Below, piece by piece: positions 37,501-45,600 of a DNA stretch of 64,000 nt. The notes below the pieces were generated by a model. It worked only from the letters and a program-made list of their open reading frames with translations, ran no database searches and was not told the origin of the DNA. The position numbers and the translations under genes are program-made. This DNA is from Nostoc sp. KVJ3 (GTDB taxonomy: Bacteria; Cyanobacteriota; Cyanobacteriia; Cyanobacteriales; Nostocaceae). Position 1 is the stretch's first letter. Every line of letters starts with the position of its first letter. The DNA lies in NCBI RefSeq assembly GCF_026127265.1, contig NZ_WWFG01000002.1:3319501-3383500 (forward strand), written 5' to 3'.

Positions 37501-39668
37501 ACTTCTTGAGCAATTAGATTGAACAACGCAGTCGTCAAGAATAACACACTGATACTTTGCGATCGCATAAAGACTGCGAAATCTCTGGGCGAAAGTGCCA
37601 AATCTTTGCTCACCCCTACTAACCGCGCTCCGTTGAGTAACGCTCCCCAAATTTCAAAGGTAGCAGCGTCGAAGGCGTGATTTGAGGCTTGGGCAATTAC
37701 ATCACCAGCAGAAATGCTGATATAGTTGGTTTCTTTGACGAGTCGAACTACACTTCGATGGACAATGCTTACACCTTTGGGTTGACCTGTAGAACCGGAG
37801 GTGTACATTACATAAGCTAAGTTATCAGCTTTGACGCTGGTAGTTGGGTTCTGTTGTGTGTGTTGATTGATGATATCCCAGTTTGAGTCTAAGCAAATTA
37901 CACTAGCTTTGCCGTTGCCTAATTTATTAACTAGTTTTTCTTGAGTCAAGATGACTGATAACTGAGTATCTTCGAGCATGAAGGTCAATCGCTCTTGAGG
38001 ATATTCTGGGTTAAGTGGCACATAAGCACCACCCGCCTTGAGAATCCCCAATAGTCCCACAACCATTTCTAAGGAACGCTCCACACATATCCCCACCAAC
38101 GCATCAGCTTTCACACCCAAAGACTTCAAGTAGTGCGCCAACTGGTTAGCACGGCTGTTCAATTCGCGGTATGTGAGACGTTGATTCTCGTACACCACTG
38201 CTACAGCATCGGGTGTAAGCTCAACCTGCTCCTCAAACAACTGATGAATAGATTTATCCTGGGGATAATTAGATTGGGTATCATTCCAGTCAACTAATAA
38301 CTGTTGTTGCTCAGATTCTGTTAATATTGGCAACTGGGAAATTCGTTGCTGAGGATTAGTAGCAATCGCCTCAAACATTGTTACAAAATGACCCAGCATC
38401 CGGCTAATCGTTCCATCTTCAAATCGACTAGCATCGTACATCACCCTCAGTGATAATTGCTCACCAGGGGAAACTACAACCGCCAGAGGATAAGTTGTTT
38501 GTTCAATCCATCTAAAATTCGAGAGGGAAAAATTGCGATCGCCTTGTAGAACAGCAGTATCAATAGGATAATTCTCAAAAACAACAATACTCTCAAATAA
38601 AGATGTACCTTTGGGAACATCACTTAGCCCCTGAATCTCTGCTAATGAGCTATAGGAAAATTGCTCAGACTCAATCTGTTGTGCCTGTAAATCCTTCAAT
38701 AAACCCAGCAATTCAGTCTGCTCGGAGATTTGTACCCGCACTGGCAGAGTATTGATAAATAACCCTACTATCGACTCTACACCAACAAGTTCAGGCGGAC
38801 GACCAGACACCGTTGCCCCAAAAACCACATCTGTTTCTTGGCTATAGCGAGACAGCAACAATCCCCAAGTCGCCTGCACCAAATTACTCATCGTCAATTG
38901 ATGCTGTCTGACAAAAGACATCACTGCTGTTGTTGCTGGCACAGTTAAGTCAATTTGTTGTTCACTGTAGCTCGAATGCTGCTCCCGCATTGACAATGGT
39001 TTATCCACAGTCAAAGGAGTTGGTGTAGTAAAACCTTGGAGTTTTTGTCGCCAAAATTCTTGAGCTAAATCTCGATCCTGTTGCTGTAACCAAGCAATAT
39101 AGTTGCGGTAGCTGACAGTTCCGGTGTTAGATAAACTTTTACCCTGAGAAATAGCTTGATAAAACTCCAACAAATCTTGGAAAACCAAAGGTGACGACCA
39201 GCCATCAAGTAATAAATGATGATGACACCAAACAAACTGATAAGTATCCCCATCCAACTGGATTAGATGTAGGCGCATTAATGGCGCTTGCGATGTTTGG
39301 AAACCCTGTTGTCGCTCCGAATCCAGAAAAGTTTCTAATTGCTGTTGCTGCTCTTGTGAAGATAACTCCCGCCAGTCATAACTTTCGACTGTCACATTTA
39401 CCTGTTGATACACCACTTGAACTGGCTGGCTCAAAGACTCCCAAAGAAAAGCTGTGCGGAAGACGGGATGCCGAGCTACGACTTGCTGCCAAGCTTGTTC
39501 AAAGATTTTTACATCTAGGTTTCCCGTCAAAATGCAAGTTATCTGCTCAAAATATACGCCTGAGTCTGGAGCATACAAACTTTCAAATAGCATCCCCTCT
39601 TGCATGGGAGATAAGGGATAAATATCTTCAATATTTTGGCGATTAGTTTTGCTAAGTTCTAATTTCAT
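25584..39668 (-). CDS. ncpB: Nostocyclopeptide-type NRPS, four modules plus terminal reductase
   Basis: 4694 aa, modules C-A-PCP x4 then reductase. Adenylation pockets read by alignment to GrsA positions 235-331 plus Lys517: module 1 (A about 490-1000) DAFFLGVTFK = Ile; module 2 (about 1555-2080) DVWHISLIDK = Ser; module 3 (about 2650-3150) DVQFIAHVAK = Pro/4-methyl-Pro; module 4 (about 3725-4220) DAWTIAAVCK = Phe. The first C domain ('DIYPLSPMQEGMLF', 'HHLLLDGWS') is of the kind that accepts a D-residue donor; the others have 'HH.VSDGWS'. Carrier sites 'GGHSLLATQL' near 1020, 2110 and 3180, and 'GGHSLTTIRV' near 4245. C-terminal thioester reductase from about 4325 ('LLTGATGFVGAFLL', 'YTQSKW') releases an aldehyde. 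The start overlaps the ncpA stop (ATGA). The module order equals residues 4-7 of nostocyclopeptide A. Confidence 0.93.
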   Translation of the reverse strand: MKLELSKTNRQNIEDIYPLSPMQEGMLFESLYAPDSGVYFEQITCILTGNLDVKIFEQAWQQVVARHPVFRTAFLWESLSQPVQVVYQQVNVTVESYDWRELSSQEQQQQLETFLDSERQQGFQTSQAPLMRLHLIQLDGDTYQFVWCHHHLLLDGWSSPLVFQDLLEFYQAISQGKSLSNTGTVSYRNYIAWLQQQDRDLAQEFWRQKLQGFTTPTPLTVDKPLSMREQHSSYSEQQIDLTVPATTAVMSFVRQHQLTMSNLVQATWGLLLSRYSQETDVVFGATVSGRPPELVGVESIVGLFINTLPVRVQISEQTELLGLLKDLQAQQIESEQFSYSSLAEIQGLSDVPKGTSLFESIVVFENYPIDTAVLQGDRNFSLSNFRWIEQTTYPLAVVVSPGEQLSLRVMYDASRFEDGTISRMLGHFVTMFEAIATNPQQRISQLPILTESEQQQLLVDWNDTQSNYPQDKSIHQLFEEQVELTPDAVAVVYENQRLTYRELNSRANQLAHYLKSLGVKADALVGICVERSLEMVVGLLGILKAGGAYVPLNPEYPQERLTFMLEDTQLSVILTQEKLVNKLGNGKASVICLDSNWDIINQHTQQNPTTSVKADNLAYVMYTSGSTGQPKGVSIVHRSVVRLVKETNYISISAGDVIAQASNHAFDAATFEIWGALLNGARLVGVSKDLALSPRDFAVFMRSQSISVLFLTTALFNLIAQEVPSAFNSLRYLLFGGEAVDPKWVKEVLNNGAPQRLLHVYGPTENTTFSSWYLVQDVPEGATTIPIGQPISNTQIYLLDPQLQPVGIGFPGELYIGGDGLAREYLNRTDLTQEKFIPNPFEKAKGRRQEAGGSKLYKTGDKARYLSNGNIEYLGRIDDQVKIRGLRIELGEIEAVLSQHSDVQISCVIVREDTPGDKRLVAYIVTHQNCQPTMGEIRQFLKAKLPDYMIPSAIVILESFPLTPNGKVDRRALPKPDLDTALLEKYVAPRTPVEEMLALLWAQVLKVEQVGIYDNFFELGGHSLLATQLVSRIRTSFKVELPLRELFAASTITELMPLIQQLQQQDLELAAPPILRQAENAELPLSYAQQRLWFLDQLEPNSASYNIPFGLRLVGTLNVAALQQSLIEIIHRHEALRTNFVTVDGQATQIIQTQPNWSVTVVDLQHLVLTEQEIATQQLVQQQAIEPFNLESEALIRATLLVLSHTQQWLLVCMHHVVSDGWSIGVFVEELTTLYNAYSQGQLSPLLPLPIQYADFALWQRQWLQGEVLKSQLSYWKQQLANAPTFLPLPTDRPRPAVQTFNGAYLEFALSSELTQQLVQLSQKQGVTLFMTLLAVYNTLLYRYTGQEDILVGTPIANRDRSEIEGLIGFFVNTLVMRTEILGDRSLNELLPRIREMALSAYAHQDLPFEMLVEALQPERDLSHTPLFQVMFVLNNASTSEVELTGLSVSELPIESAIAKFDLTLSMENTSTGLVGGWDYNTDLFDSSTIERMTRHFVTLLEAIVADPSERISQLPMLTASEQQQLLIEWNDTQVDYAFDKCIHQLFEEQVERTPDAVAVVFENQQLTYHELNCRANQLAHYLRSLGVSADVLVGICAERSLEMVVGLLGILKVGGAYVPLDPEYPQDRLSFMLEDAQVSVLLSQQQLVEKLPEHQARVVCLDTDWEIILQSNQQNPITGVQASNLAYVIYTSGSTGKPKGAINTHLGICNRLLWMQQAYQLTEIDCVLQKTPFSFDVSVWEFFWPLLTGARLVVAKPGGHKDSGYLVNLILEQQVTTLHFVPSMLQIFLEEQGLKDCSSLKRVICSGEALPKELQERFFACLGCQLHNLYGPTEAAIDVTFWECQPESNLKTVPIGRPISNTQIYILDQNLQPVPLGVPGELHIGGAGLAKGYLNRPELTQEKFIPNPFEEAGGRRQKAGGVRERRRKIAQSPASSPRLYKTGDLARYLPDGNIEYLGRIDNQVKIRGFRIELGEIEAALSQHQDVQTSVVIVREDIPGDKRLVSYIVLQPEQTCTERSRSTPTISELRSFLKEKLPEYMVPSAIVILESLPLTSNGKIDRRALPAPEPSSTLSDKYAAPRNPIEEILALIWQQVLKIELVGRHDNFFTLGGHSLLATQLVSRVRSSLKVELPLRSLFAAPTIAELAQLIQQLQQQDLELAAPPILRRAENAEIPLSYAQQRLWFLDQFEPDSPFYNIPMGLRFVGNVNVVALEQSFREIIHRHEALRTNFVSVDGKPTQIIQVEPNWSLTVVDLQHLPLTEQETAAYKLVQQEAIEPFDLTNDSLIRATLVVLSPIEQWLSVSIHHVVSDGWSMGVFVEELTTLYNAYFQGQLSSLLPLPIQYADFAIWQRQWLQGEVLNSQLSYWKQQLANAPTFLPLPTDRPRPAVQTFNGAYLEFALSVELTQQLTKLSQQQGCTLFMTLLAAYNTLLYRYTGQEDILVGSPIANRDRTEIEGLIGFFVNTLVMRTNLTENPTFSELLTHVRDMAMEAYSHQYLPFEMLVEALQPERDLSHTPLFQVMFVLQNAPTSGLEMSKLNVSSLPVKLTTSRFDLTLIMQNSPTGLIGLWEYSTDLFDASTIERMTNHFVTLLESIVANPQQQISQLPLLSEVEQQKLLVEWNDTQVDYPLHKCIHQLFEEQVELTPDEVAVEFKEQQLTYNQLNCRANQLAHHLRSLGVGADILVGLCVERSLEMVIGLLGILKAGGAYVPLDPEYPTERLSYILEDTQAKVLLTQRSLLDRLPPNQTQLVCLDTDPELISQCSQDNLITGVQANNLGYIIYTSGSTGQPKGIAMNQLALCNLILWHPDNLKIARRAKTLQFASINFDVSFQEIFTTWCSGGTLFLITEELRHDTSNLLRVIQEKAIQRMFLPVVGLQQLAEFAVGSELVNTHLREIITAGEQLQITPAISKWLSQLSDCTLHNHYGPSESHVATSFTLPNLVDTWPPLPPIGRPISNTQIYILDKYLQPVPIGVQGELYIAGVLLARGYLNRPELTQEKFIPNPFSSDPDSRLYKTGDLARYLADGNIESLGRIDNQVKIRGFRIELGEIEAVLSQDTNVQASCAVVREDTPGDKRLVAYIVPQPEQRVSVNVVRSFLKEKLPEYMLPSAIVILEALPITSNGKLDRRALPAPDLQSQLSDKYVAPRNPIEEILSLIWAQVLKVDLVGIHDNFFELGGHSLLATQLVSRVRTNLKVELPLRSLFAAPTIAQLSQNIQQLQQQDLELAAPPILKRAENAEIPLSYAQQRLWFLDKLNPNSASYNIPVGLRLVGTINVVALEQSFREIIHRHEALRTNFVVIDGKPLQTIQTQTNWTITVVDLQHLPVTQQKTAAQKLLQQQAIEPFDLESEALIRATLMVLSPTEQWLSVCMHHIVSDGWSMSVYVEELTTLYNAYSQGQPSPLLPLPIQYADFAIWQRQWLVGEVLKSQLSYWKQQLANAPTFLPLPTDRPRPAVQTFNGAHLEFTLSVELTQKLVKLSQQQGGTLFMTLLAAYNTLLYRYTGQTDILVGTPIANRDRTDIEGLIGFFVNTLVMRTSLAENPSFNELLPRLREMALSAYAHQDLPFEMLVEALQPERDMSHTPLFQVMFILQNNPASQLELTGLSVSELSIETSTTKFDLALVMENTGTGLMGWWQYNTDLFDSSTIERIMGHFVTLLEGIVDNPQERISQLPMLTASEQQQLLVEWNDTQVDYPHDKCIHQLFEEQVQRTPDAVAVVFVDERSEASGRVNEQLTYHQLNCRANQLADYLQSLGVSADVLVGLCVERSLLMIIGLLAILKAGGAYVPLDPEYPSERLSFMLEDTQVPVLLTQQHLLSQLPPNQARLVFIDEIWLEIGQNNQDNVTSKITASSLANVIYTSGSTGKPKGVMVEHQGLVNLAQAQIQTFGVHSDSRVLQFASLSFDACIWEVIMALRIGATLYLGTKDSIMPGMPLMERLGDDGITHVTLPPSALAVLPTEELPKLQTIIVAGEACSPELIKLWSASRNFFNAYGPTEASVCATVAKCTPEDNKITIGRPIANTQIYILDSQLQPVPIGVTGELHIGGAGVARGYLHQRELTQEKFISNPFNDEPDSRLYKTGDIGRYLPNGNIEYLGRIDNQLKIRGFRIELGEIEAILSQHPGVRENVVVAREDIPGEKRLVAYFVPQLEQTPTTNELRILLTEKLPQYMVPSAFVRLELLPLTPNGKVDRKALPVPDFQNTQLAVTFVAPRTPVEKILADIWANALHIEKVGVVDNFFDLGGHSLTTIRVMSQINETFQIKLPLRHLFTAPTVAELAQTIESTFGANSSVRANEITTLNLEAEVVLDQTIKPGNLVYQPVSEPKAILLTGATGFVGAFLLAELLQQTQADIYCLVRAGDFNAGKQRLEETLKTYLVWEESFNSRIIPVLGDLSQPLLGLSDEQFHFMALKIDSIYHNGALVNNIYPYALFKAANVRGTEEVLRLASQIKIKPVHFISTASVFTSDEYFKLGVVLENDPLEHSQGLVGGYTQSKWVAEKIVMIARDRGLPCSIYRLGRITWHSQTGVWNSNDMFYRFIKSCIQLKSAPEMNSLIEITPVDYLAKALINLSQQPESLGKAFHLISSHSAPWSQFINCIRSLGYPLQELSDEGWQAKLVRSNQISTDNALYSAISLAEDNTSSESNATSSLKIDCQNTLNGLADTTLRWPEVDDKLLQAFFTNFSNSTLDKKSN
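28473..28507. repeat. In-frame small-repeat insertion in ncpB module 4
   Basis: Adds 'DERSEASGRV'-type residues just before the 'LTYHQLN' core of A4, where sister domains read 'VVFENQQLTYHELN'. The inserted DNA is the GCCTCGCTGCGCTCG-type palindromic word seen in intergenic repeats here. Confidence 0.65.
33601..33628. repeat. In-frame small-repeat insertion in ncpB module 2 (A C-terminal subdomain)
   Basis: Adds 'TCTERSRST' between 'PQPEQ'-type and 'PTISELRSFL' sequence; sister modules have only 'QPQVTPTISEL'. The DNA (ACTTCGACTTCGCTCAGTAC) is a widespread dispersed word. Confidence 0.65.
33854..33939. repeat. In-frame repeat insertion in the A6-A7 loop of ncpB module 2
   Basis: About 86 bases of CTGCCTCCTGCCTTCTGCCT-type repeat give 'EAGGRRQKAGGVRERRRKIA' and more between 'FIPNPF' and 'LYKTGD'. 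Modules 3 and 4 have only six or seven residues there ('SSDPDSR', 'NDEPDSR'). Confidence 0.75.
37105..37145. repeat. In-frame repeat insertion in the A6-A7 loop of ncpB module 1
   Basis: CTCCTGCCTCCTGCCTTCTG repeat DNA encodes 'EKAKGRRQEAGGSK' between 'FIPNPF' and 'LYKTGD'. Same position and same repeat class as in module 2. Confidence 0.75.
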
Positions 39669-42600
39669 AAATTTTGTAATATCTGATCTATTTCTAGTTG
39701 GTTAAGTTGAATTAATGGGAAATCTGTAGGCGTATAACCTGCATTTTCTGTTGACAAACAATGAGCAATTAACTCTTGCAAAGTTTCGACAAATTCTTGA
39801 GCAATATTCTCAATTTTTTCGCGCTGATGGATATTGCTGCTGTATGTCCAATCTATTTGCAGTTTTTCGTTAAGAATGATGGCATTAATATCTATTAAAC
39901 AATGACGATGACCTTGTAAACTCTGGCTATTTCCGCTAGGCTCATGAGCTATTTGTATCAGAGAAGATGTATTCACAACTTGAGCAAATTGTCCCAGATA
40001 ATTGAAGCTAATTTCTGCTTGGGGAATTTTATCTAGTTGGGCGCTAATTTCTGAATCAATATTTAGATAACGCAATAAGCCATAGCTAATGCCTTTATTA
40101 GGAATTACACGTAATTGTTCCTTGACAGATTTTAACGCAGTACCAAGATCATTTATAGTTCCCAGTTCCACAACCACTGGAAAAATCGTTGTAAACCAAC
40201 CAACGGTGCGTGATAAGTCTACACCATCAATGATCTCCTCCCGCCCATGACCTTCTAAGTCGAATAACACTGAATCAGAGTTAGTCCATCCGCTTAATAC
40301 CAGCGCTAAAGCAGTTAACAAGACATCGTTAATTTGTGTTTTGTAAGCTTTCGGAACATCTTGCAGGAGAGAAAGAGTTTCGCCTTCGTTTAATGATACT
40401 GTTACTGTCCTAGCCGATGCAGTAGTGTTTATTCCTTGTGCATAGTCCACTGGAATAGAGTCAACTGTATCGTAAGATGGACTCAACCAATAATCTAGTT
40501 CTGATTTCAAGACTTCTGATTGGGTATATTCTGTCAGTTGTCGCGCCCAATCTTTGAAGGATGTGGTTTTTGCAGGTAGTTGAATGTTCTTGCCTTGACT
40601 GAGTTGCTGGTAAGCTGTCTGCAAATCTTCTAACAAGATCCTCCAGGAAACACCGTCTACTACGAGGTGGTGAATTAATATCAGCAATCGCGCTTTTTTG
40701 TTAATACCCAGCCAGAAAAATGCTAGTTGCACGAGATTTTCTGAAAGATTTAAACTCGCCTGTAATTCATTGGCTGTGGTTTCAATGACAGTTTCTATCT
40801 CAGTTTCTGGAACTGTCGATAAGTCAAATCGGGTGATAGTAATATTATCGGTTGGCGCGGCATGAATCTGCTGCCATATTGTGTCTGTTTGAGTGAATCT
40901 TAGCCTGAGAGCATCATGATGTTTTAGTAGTTGCAGCCATACTTGCTCTAATATTTCTAGGTTGAGGTTTGATGGTACTGTGAGGAGAAATGATTGATTA
41001 AAGTGGTGTTTATCTGGTAATTTTTGCTCGAAAAACCAGTGTTGAATTGGTGTTAGGGGTAATGTCCCTGTGACTAATCCTTGTTCAATTGAGAGTATTT
41101 TTGTTGTGCCTGCAACTGTGGCTAATTGGGCGATGGTTTGATTGGCAAATAGTTGTTTGACTGTCAGTTTTATGCCAGCAACTTTTGCTTTGCTGATAAT
41201 TTGAATGCTGAGGATGGAATCTCCTCCTAGTTCAAAAAAGTTATCGTGTATGCCTATTTGCTCTACTCTTAATACTTGCTGCCAAATTTGGGTTAATTTT
41301 TCTTCAATGAGGTTGCGCGGTAGCACTATATCATTTTCTATTCCTGTACGTGCTTCTGGTTCTGGTAGGGCGCGCCGGTCTATTTTGCCGTTGGGGGTTA
41401 GGGGTAAAGATTCTAAGATGACGATCGCACTTGGTACCATATATTCTGGTAGCTTTTCTTTGAGGAAGCTACGCAGTTGGCTAATTGTTGGCGCTACTTG
41501 TGGCTGCGGTACTATGTAGGCGACTAGGCGTTTATTTCCAGGAATGTCTTCGCGGACGATAACTACAGATGTTTGCACATCTTGATGTTGGCTTAGTGCT
41601 GCTTCGATTTCTCCCAACTCGATGCGGAAACCCCGGATTTTTACTTGGTTGTCGATGCGACTAAGGTATTCTATATTACCATCTGGTAGATAACGAGCCA
41701 AGTCCCCAGTTTTATATAATTTTGACCATTCGGCTTCGCTCAGGGTTAACTTTTGAATTTTGAATTTTGAATTGTTGAAGGGGTTGGGGATAAATCTTTC
41801 TTGTGTTAACTCTGGGCGGTTGAGGTATCCTTTTGCTAATCCTGCACCACCAATGTGCAGTTCTCCTGGTACACCTATAGGTACTGGTTGTAAGTTTTGG
41901 TCGAGTATGTATATCTGGGTGTTGGAAATTGGACGACCAATAGGGACAACTTGTGGATAAATCTCACGCTGACAATTCCAGAAAGTTGCATCAATACAAG
42001 CCTCTGTTGGGCCGTAGAGATTGTGTAAATTTACATCTAGCTTACTTAACAAGCTTTCTTGCAGAGTAATGGGTAAAACTTCACCGCCACAGAAGACGTG
42101 TTTGAGGGAGTGACAAGTTTCGATTCCTCCCTGTTCTAAAAGCATTTGCAGTAAAGATGGGACAAGTTGAATAGTAGTTACCTGCTGCTGGGCAATTAAC
42201 CTTAAGAGATAAGCGCTGTCAGTATGACCTCTTGGTTCAGCTATTAACAACTGTCCACCTGCTAACAATGGAGCGTAGAATTCCCAAACTGAGGCATCAA
42301 AGCCAAAGGGAGTTTTTTGCAGTACTTTGTCTTTTTCAGTCAGGGGGAATGTTGCTTGCATCCAGAACATGTGGTTGCAAAGGTTACTGTGAGATAGCAT
42401 TACCCCCTTCGGTTGACCAGTAGAGCCAGAAGTATAAATCACATAAGCTACGTTACTGGCTTCCACCTGGGCAATTGGATTCTTTTGGCTAAACTTAGCG
42501 ATCGCAACCCAGTCTTTATCTAAGTGGACTACACGCGCCTGATGTTGAGGAAGAGACTCAGCTAGATGCTGTTGGGTTAGCAGTACCCCAACTTGAGCGT

Positions 42601-45600
42601 CTTCGAGCATAAAACTCAGACGGTCTTGGGGATACTCAGGGTCAAGTGGTACATAAGCCCCACCCGCCTTGAGAATGCCCAACAGCCCAACCACCATCTC
42701 TAAAGAACGCTCTACACATATCCCCACCAGGACATCCGCGGACACTCCCAAAGACCGCAAATAATGCGCCAACTGGTTAGCACGAGTATTCAACCCGTGA
42801 TATGTCAGTTGTTGATTCTCAAACACTACTGCCACAGCATCGGGCGTGCGTTCCACCTGCTCTTCAAACAACTGATGGATACATTTATCGAAGGCGTAAT
42901 CTACTTGAGTATCATTCCATTCAATTAATAACTGTTGCTGCTCCGATGCTGTGAGTATTGGTAATTGCGAAATCCTCTCGCTGGGATTGGCGACAATACT
43001 TTCCAGCAGACACGCAAAATGACCAGTCATGCGCTCGATGGTGCTGCTATTAAACAAGTCAGTGTTATACTCCCATCCTCCCACTAGTCCGGTGCTAGTG
43101 TTTTCCATTGATAAGATAAGATCAAACTTGGCAATCGCACTTTCTATAGGCAATTCACTGACACTTAACCCAGTCAACTCTATTTCAGATTTGGGGGCAT
43201 TATTGAGAACGAACATCACCTGAAATAGTGGTGTATGGCTGAGATCCCGTTCTGGCTGCAACGCTTCCACCAACATTTCAAAGGGCAAATCTTGATGAGT
43301 GTAGGCGGATATTGCCATTTCCCGGATACGCGGGAGCAACTCGTTAAAACTAGGATTTTCAGATAAATCAGTCCGCATCACCAAGGTATTGACAAAAAAG
43401 CCAATTAACCCTTCTATTTCGGTGCGATCGCGGTTAGCAATTGGTGTCCCCACCAAAATATCTGTTTGCCCTGTGTAGCGATAAAGCAGGGTATTATATG
43501 CCGCCAACAAAGTCATAAACAAAGTCACCCCTTGCTGTTGACTCAGTTTTATCAACTTTTGAGTTAACTCAACAGACAGGGCAAACTCAAGATATGCCCC
43601 ATTGAAAGTCTGTACAGCAGGTCTAGGTCTGTCTGTGGGTAATGGCAAGAAGGTGGGTGCATTTGCCAATTGTTCTTGCCAGTAACTTAATTGGCTTTGT
43701 AGAACCTCCCCTTGCAACCATTGTCTTTGCCAAATTGCAAAATCTATGTACTGAATCGGCAGTGGTAACAAGGGTGATGATTCACCTTGAGAATAAGCGT
43801 TGTACAGTGCTTGTAACTCCAGGGCAAACACACTTATTGACCAACCATCAGATACAACGTGGTGCATACATACTAATAACCACTGCTCTGTAGGAGACAG
43901 CACTATTAATGTCGCTCTGATTAATGCATCATCAGCTAAGTCAAAAGGTTCAAATGCTTTTTGTTGAACTAATTTCTGTGCAGCTATTTCTTGTTCTGTT
44001 AAGGGTAAATGCTTTAAGTCAACAACTGCAACTGACCAATTTGGTTGTGTTTGAATGATTTGAGCAGCTTGCCCTTCAACTGTGATGAAGTTAGTACGTA
44101 ATGCTTCGTGGCGATGAATAATTTCAATTAAGCTTTGTTCTAAAGCAACAACATTCAGAGTTCCGACTAAACCCAACCCAAAAGGGATGTTGTATGAGGC
44201 ACTGTTCGGCTCAAACTGGTCTAAAAACCATAAACGCTGTTGAGCATAAGACAGTGGTATTTCTGCATTCTCTGGCCGCCTTAAGATGGGTGGTACGGCA
44301 AGTTCTAAGTCTTGTTGCTGCAACTGCTGAATGTTATGCGATAATTCAGCAATTGTTGGTGCAGCAAATAGCGATCGCAATGGCAATTCTACTTTCAAGC
44401 TGCTACGCACACGGGAAATAAGTTGTGTTGCGAGTAGAGAGTGTCCCCCTAGCTCGAAAAAGTTATCATGTCTGCCTACAAGCTCTACTTTTAAGACTTG
44501 TTGCCAAATCAGTGACAGTATTTCTTCGATGGGGTTGCGTGGGGCGACATATTTCTCTAATAATTCACTACTTGGCTCTGGTGCTGGTAGAGCGCGACGG
44601 TCTATTTTCCCATTGGGAGTTAGGGGTAAAGACTCCAGGATGACTATTGCCGAAGGAACCATGTAGTCTGGTAACTTCTTCTTCAGGTCGCTACGCAGTT
44701 CGCTAACTGTGAGTGTTACTTGTGGCTGCGGTACAATGTAGGCAACTAGGCGCTTATCACCCGGAGTATCCTCACGGGCTATGACACACGAGGCTTGCAC
44801 ATGGGGATGTTGGCTCAGTGCTACTTCTATTTCTCCCAACTCAATGCGGAATCCCCGGATTTTTACTTGGTTATCGATACGCCCCAAGTATTCGATATTG
44901 CCATCTGGTAGATAACGAGCTAAGTCCCCAGTTTTATATAAAAGTTCTCCTCCCCAGCCCCCCTGCTCCCCGGTCACTGAGCGAAGCCGAAGTGCTGCTC
45001 TCCTGCTTCTACCAAAGGGATTCGGAATGAATTTTTCTTGTGTTAAATCTGGTCGGTTCAAGTAGCCTCGCGCTAATCCTGCACCACCGATATGTAACTC
45101 TCCTGGTATACCTACGGGTACTGGTTGTAAGTTTTGGTTAAGTATGTATATCTGAGTATTGTCAATTGGGCGACCAATAGAAATCAAGCTCTCACTGGAT
45201 TCGAGTTGACATACTGATGACCAAATAGTAGTCTCTGTTGGGCCATAAAGGTTCCAGACAGAAGCACTCCTAGCAAGCAGTTCATTAACTAGATCCCAAG
45301 GTAAAGCTTCACCACCGCAAAGTATTTTTAGATCCCTAGATTGGAAGTTGGAGTCTAAAAGCAATCTCCAAGTAGCTGGAGTTGCTTGCATAATTGTTGC
45401 CTTAGACTTAACTAGCAAGTCAAATAATTCTCTTCCATCAAGGGTTACATCACGACGGGCTATAACCAGACATGCACCTACACTTATAGGCAGAAAAATT
45501 TCTAAGGCAGCAATATCAAAGGAAATAGTAGTGACTGCAAGCAGTGTATCTTGTTCTGTTATTCCTGGGCGCTGCTGCATGGCAGATAAGAAATTGCTCA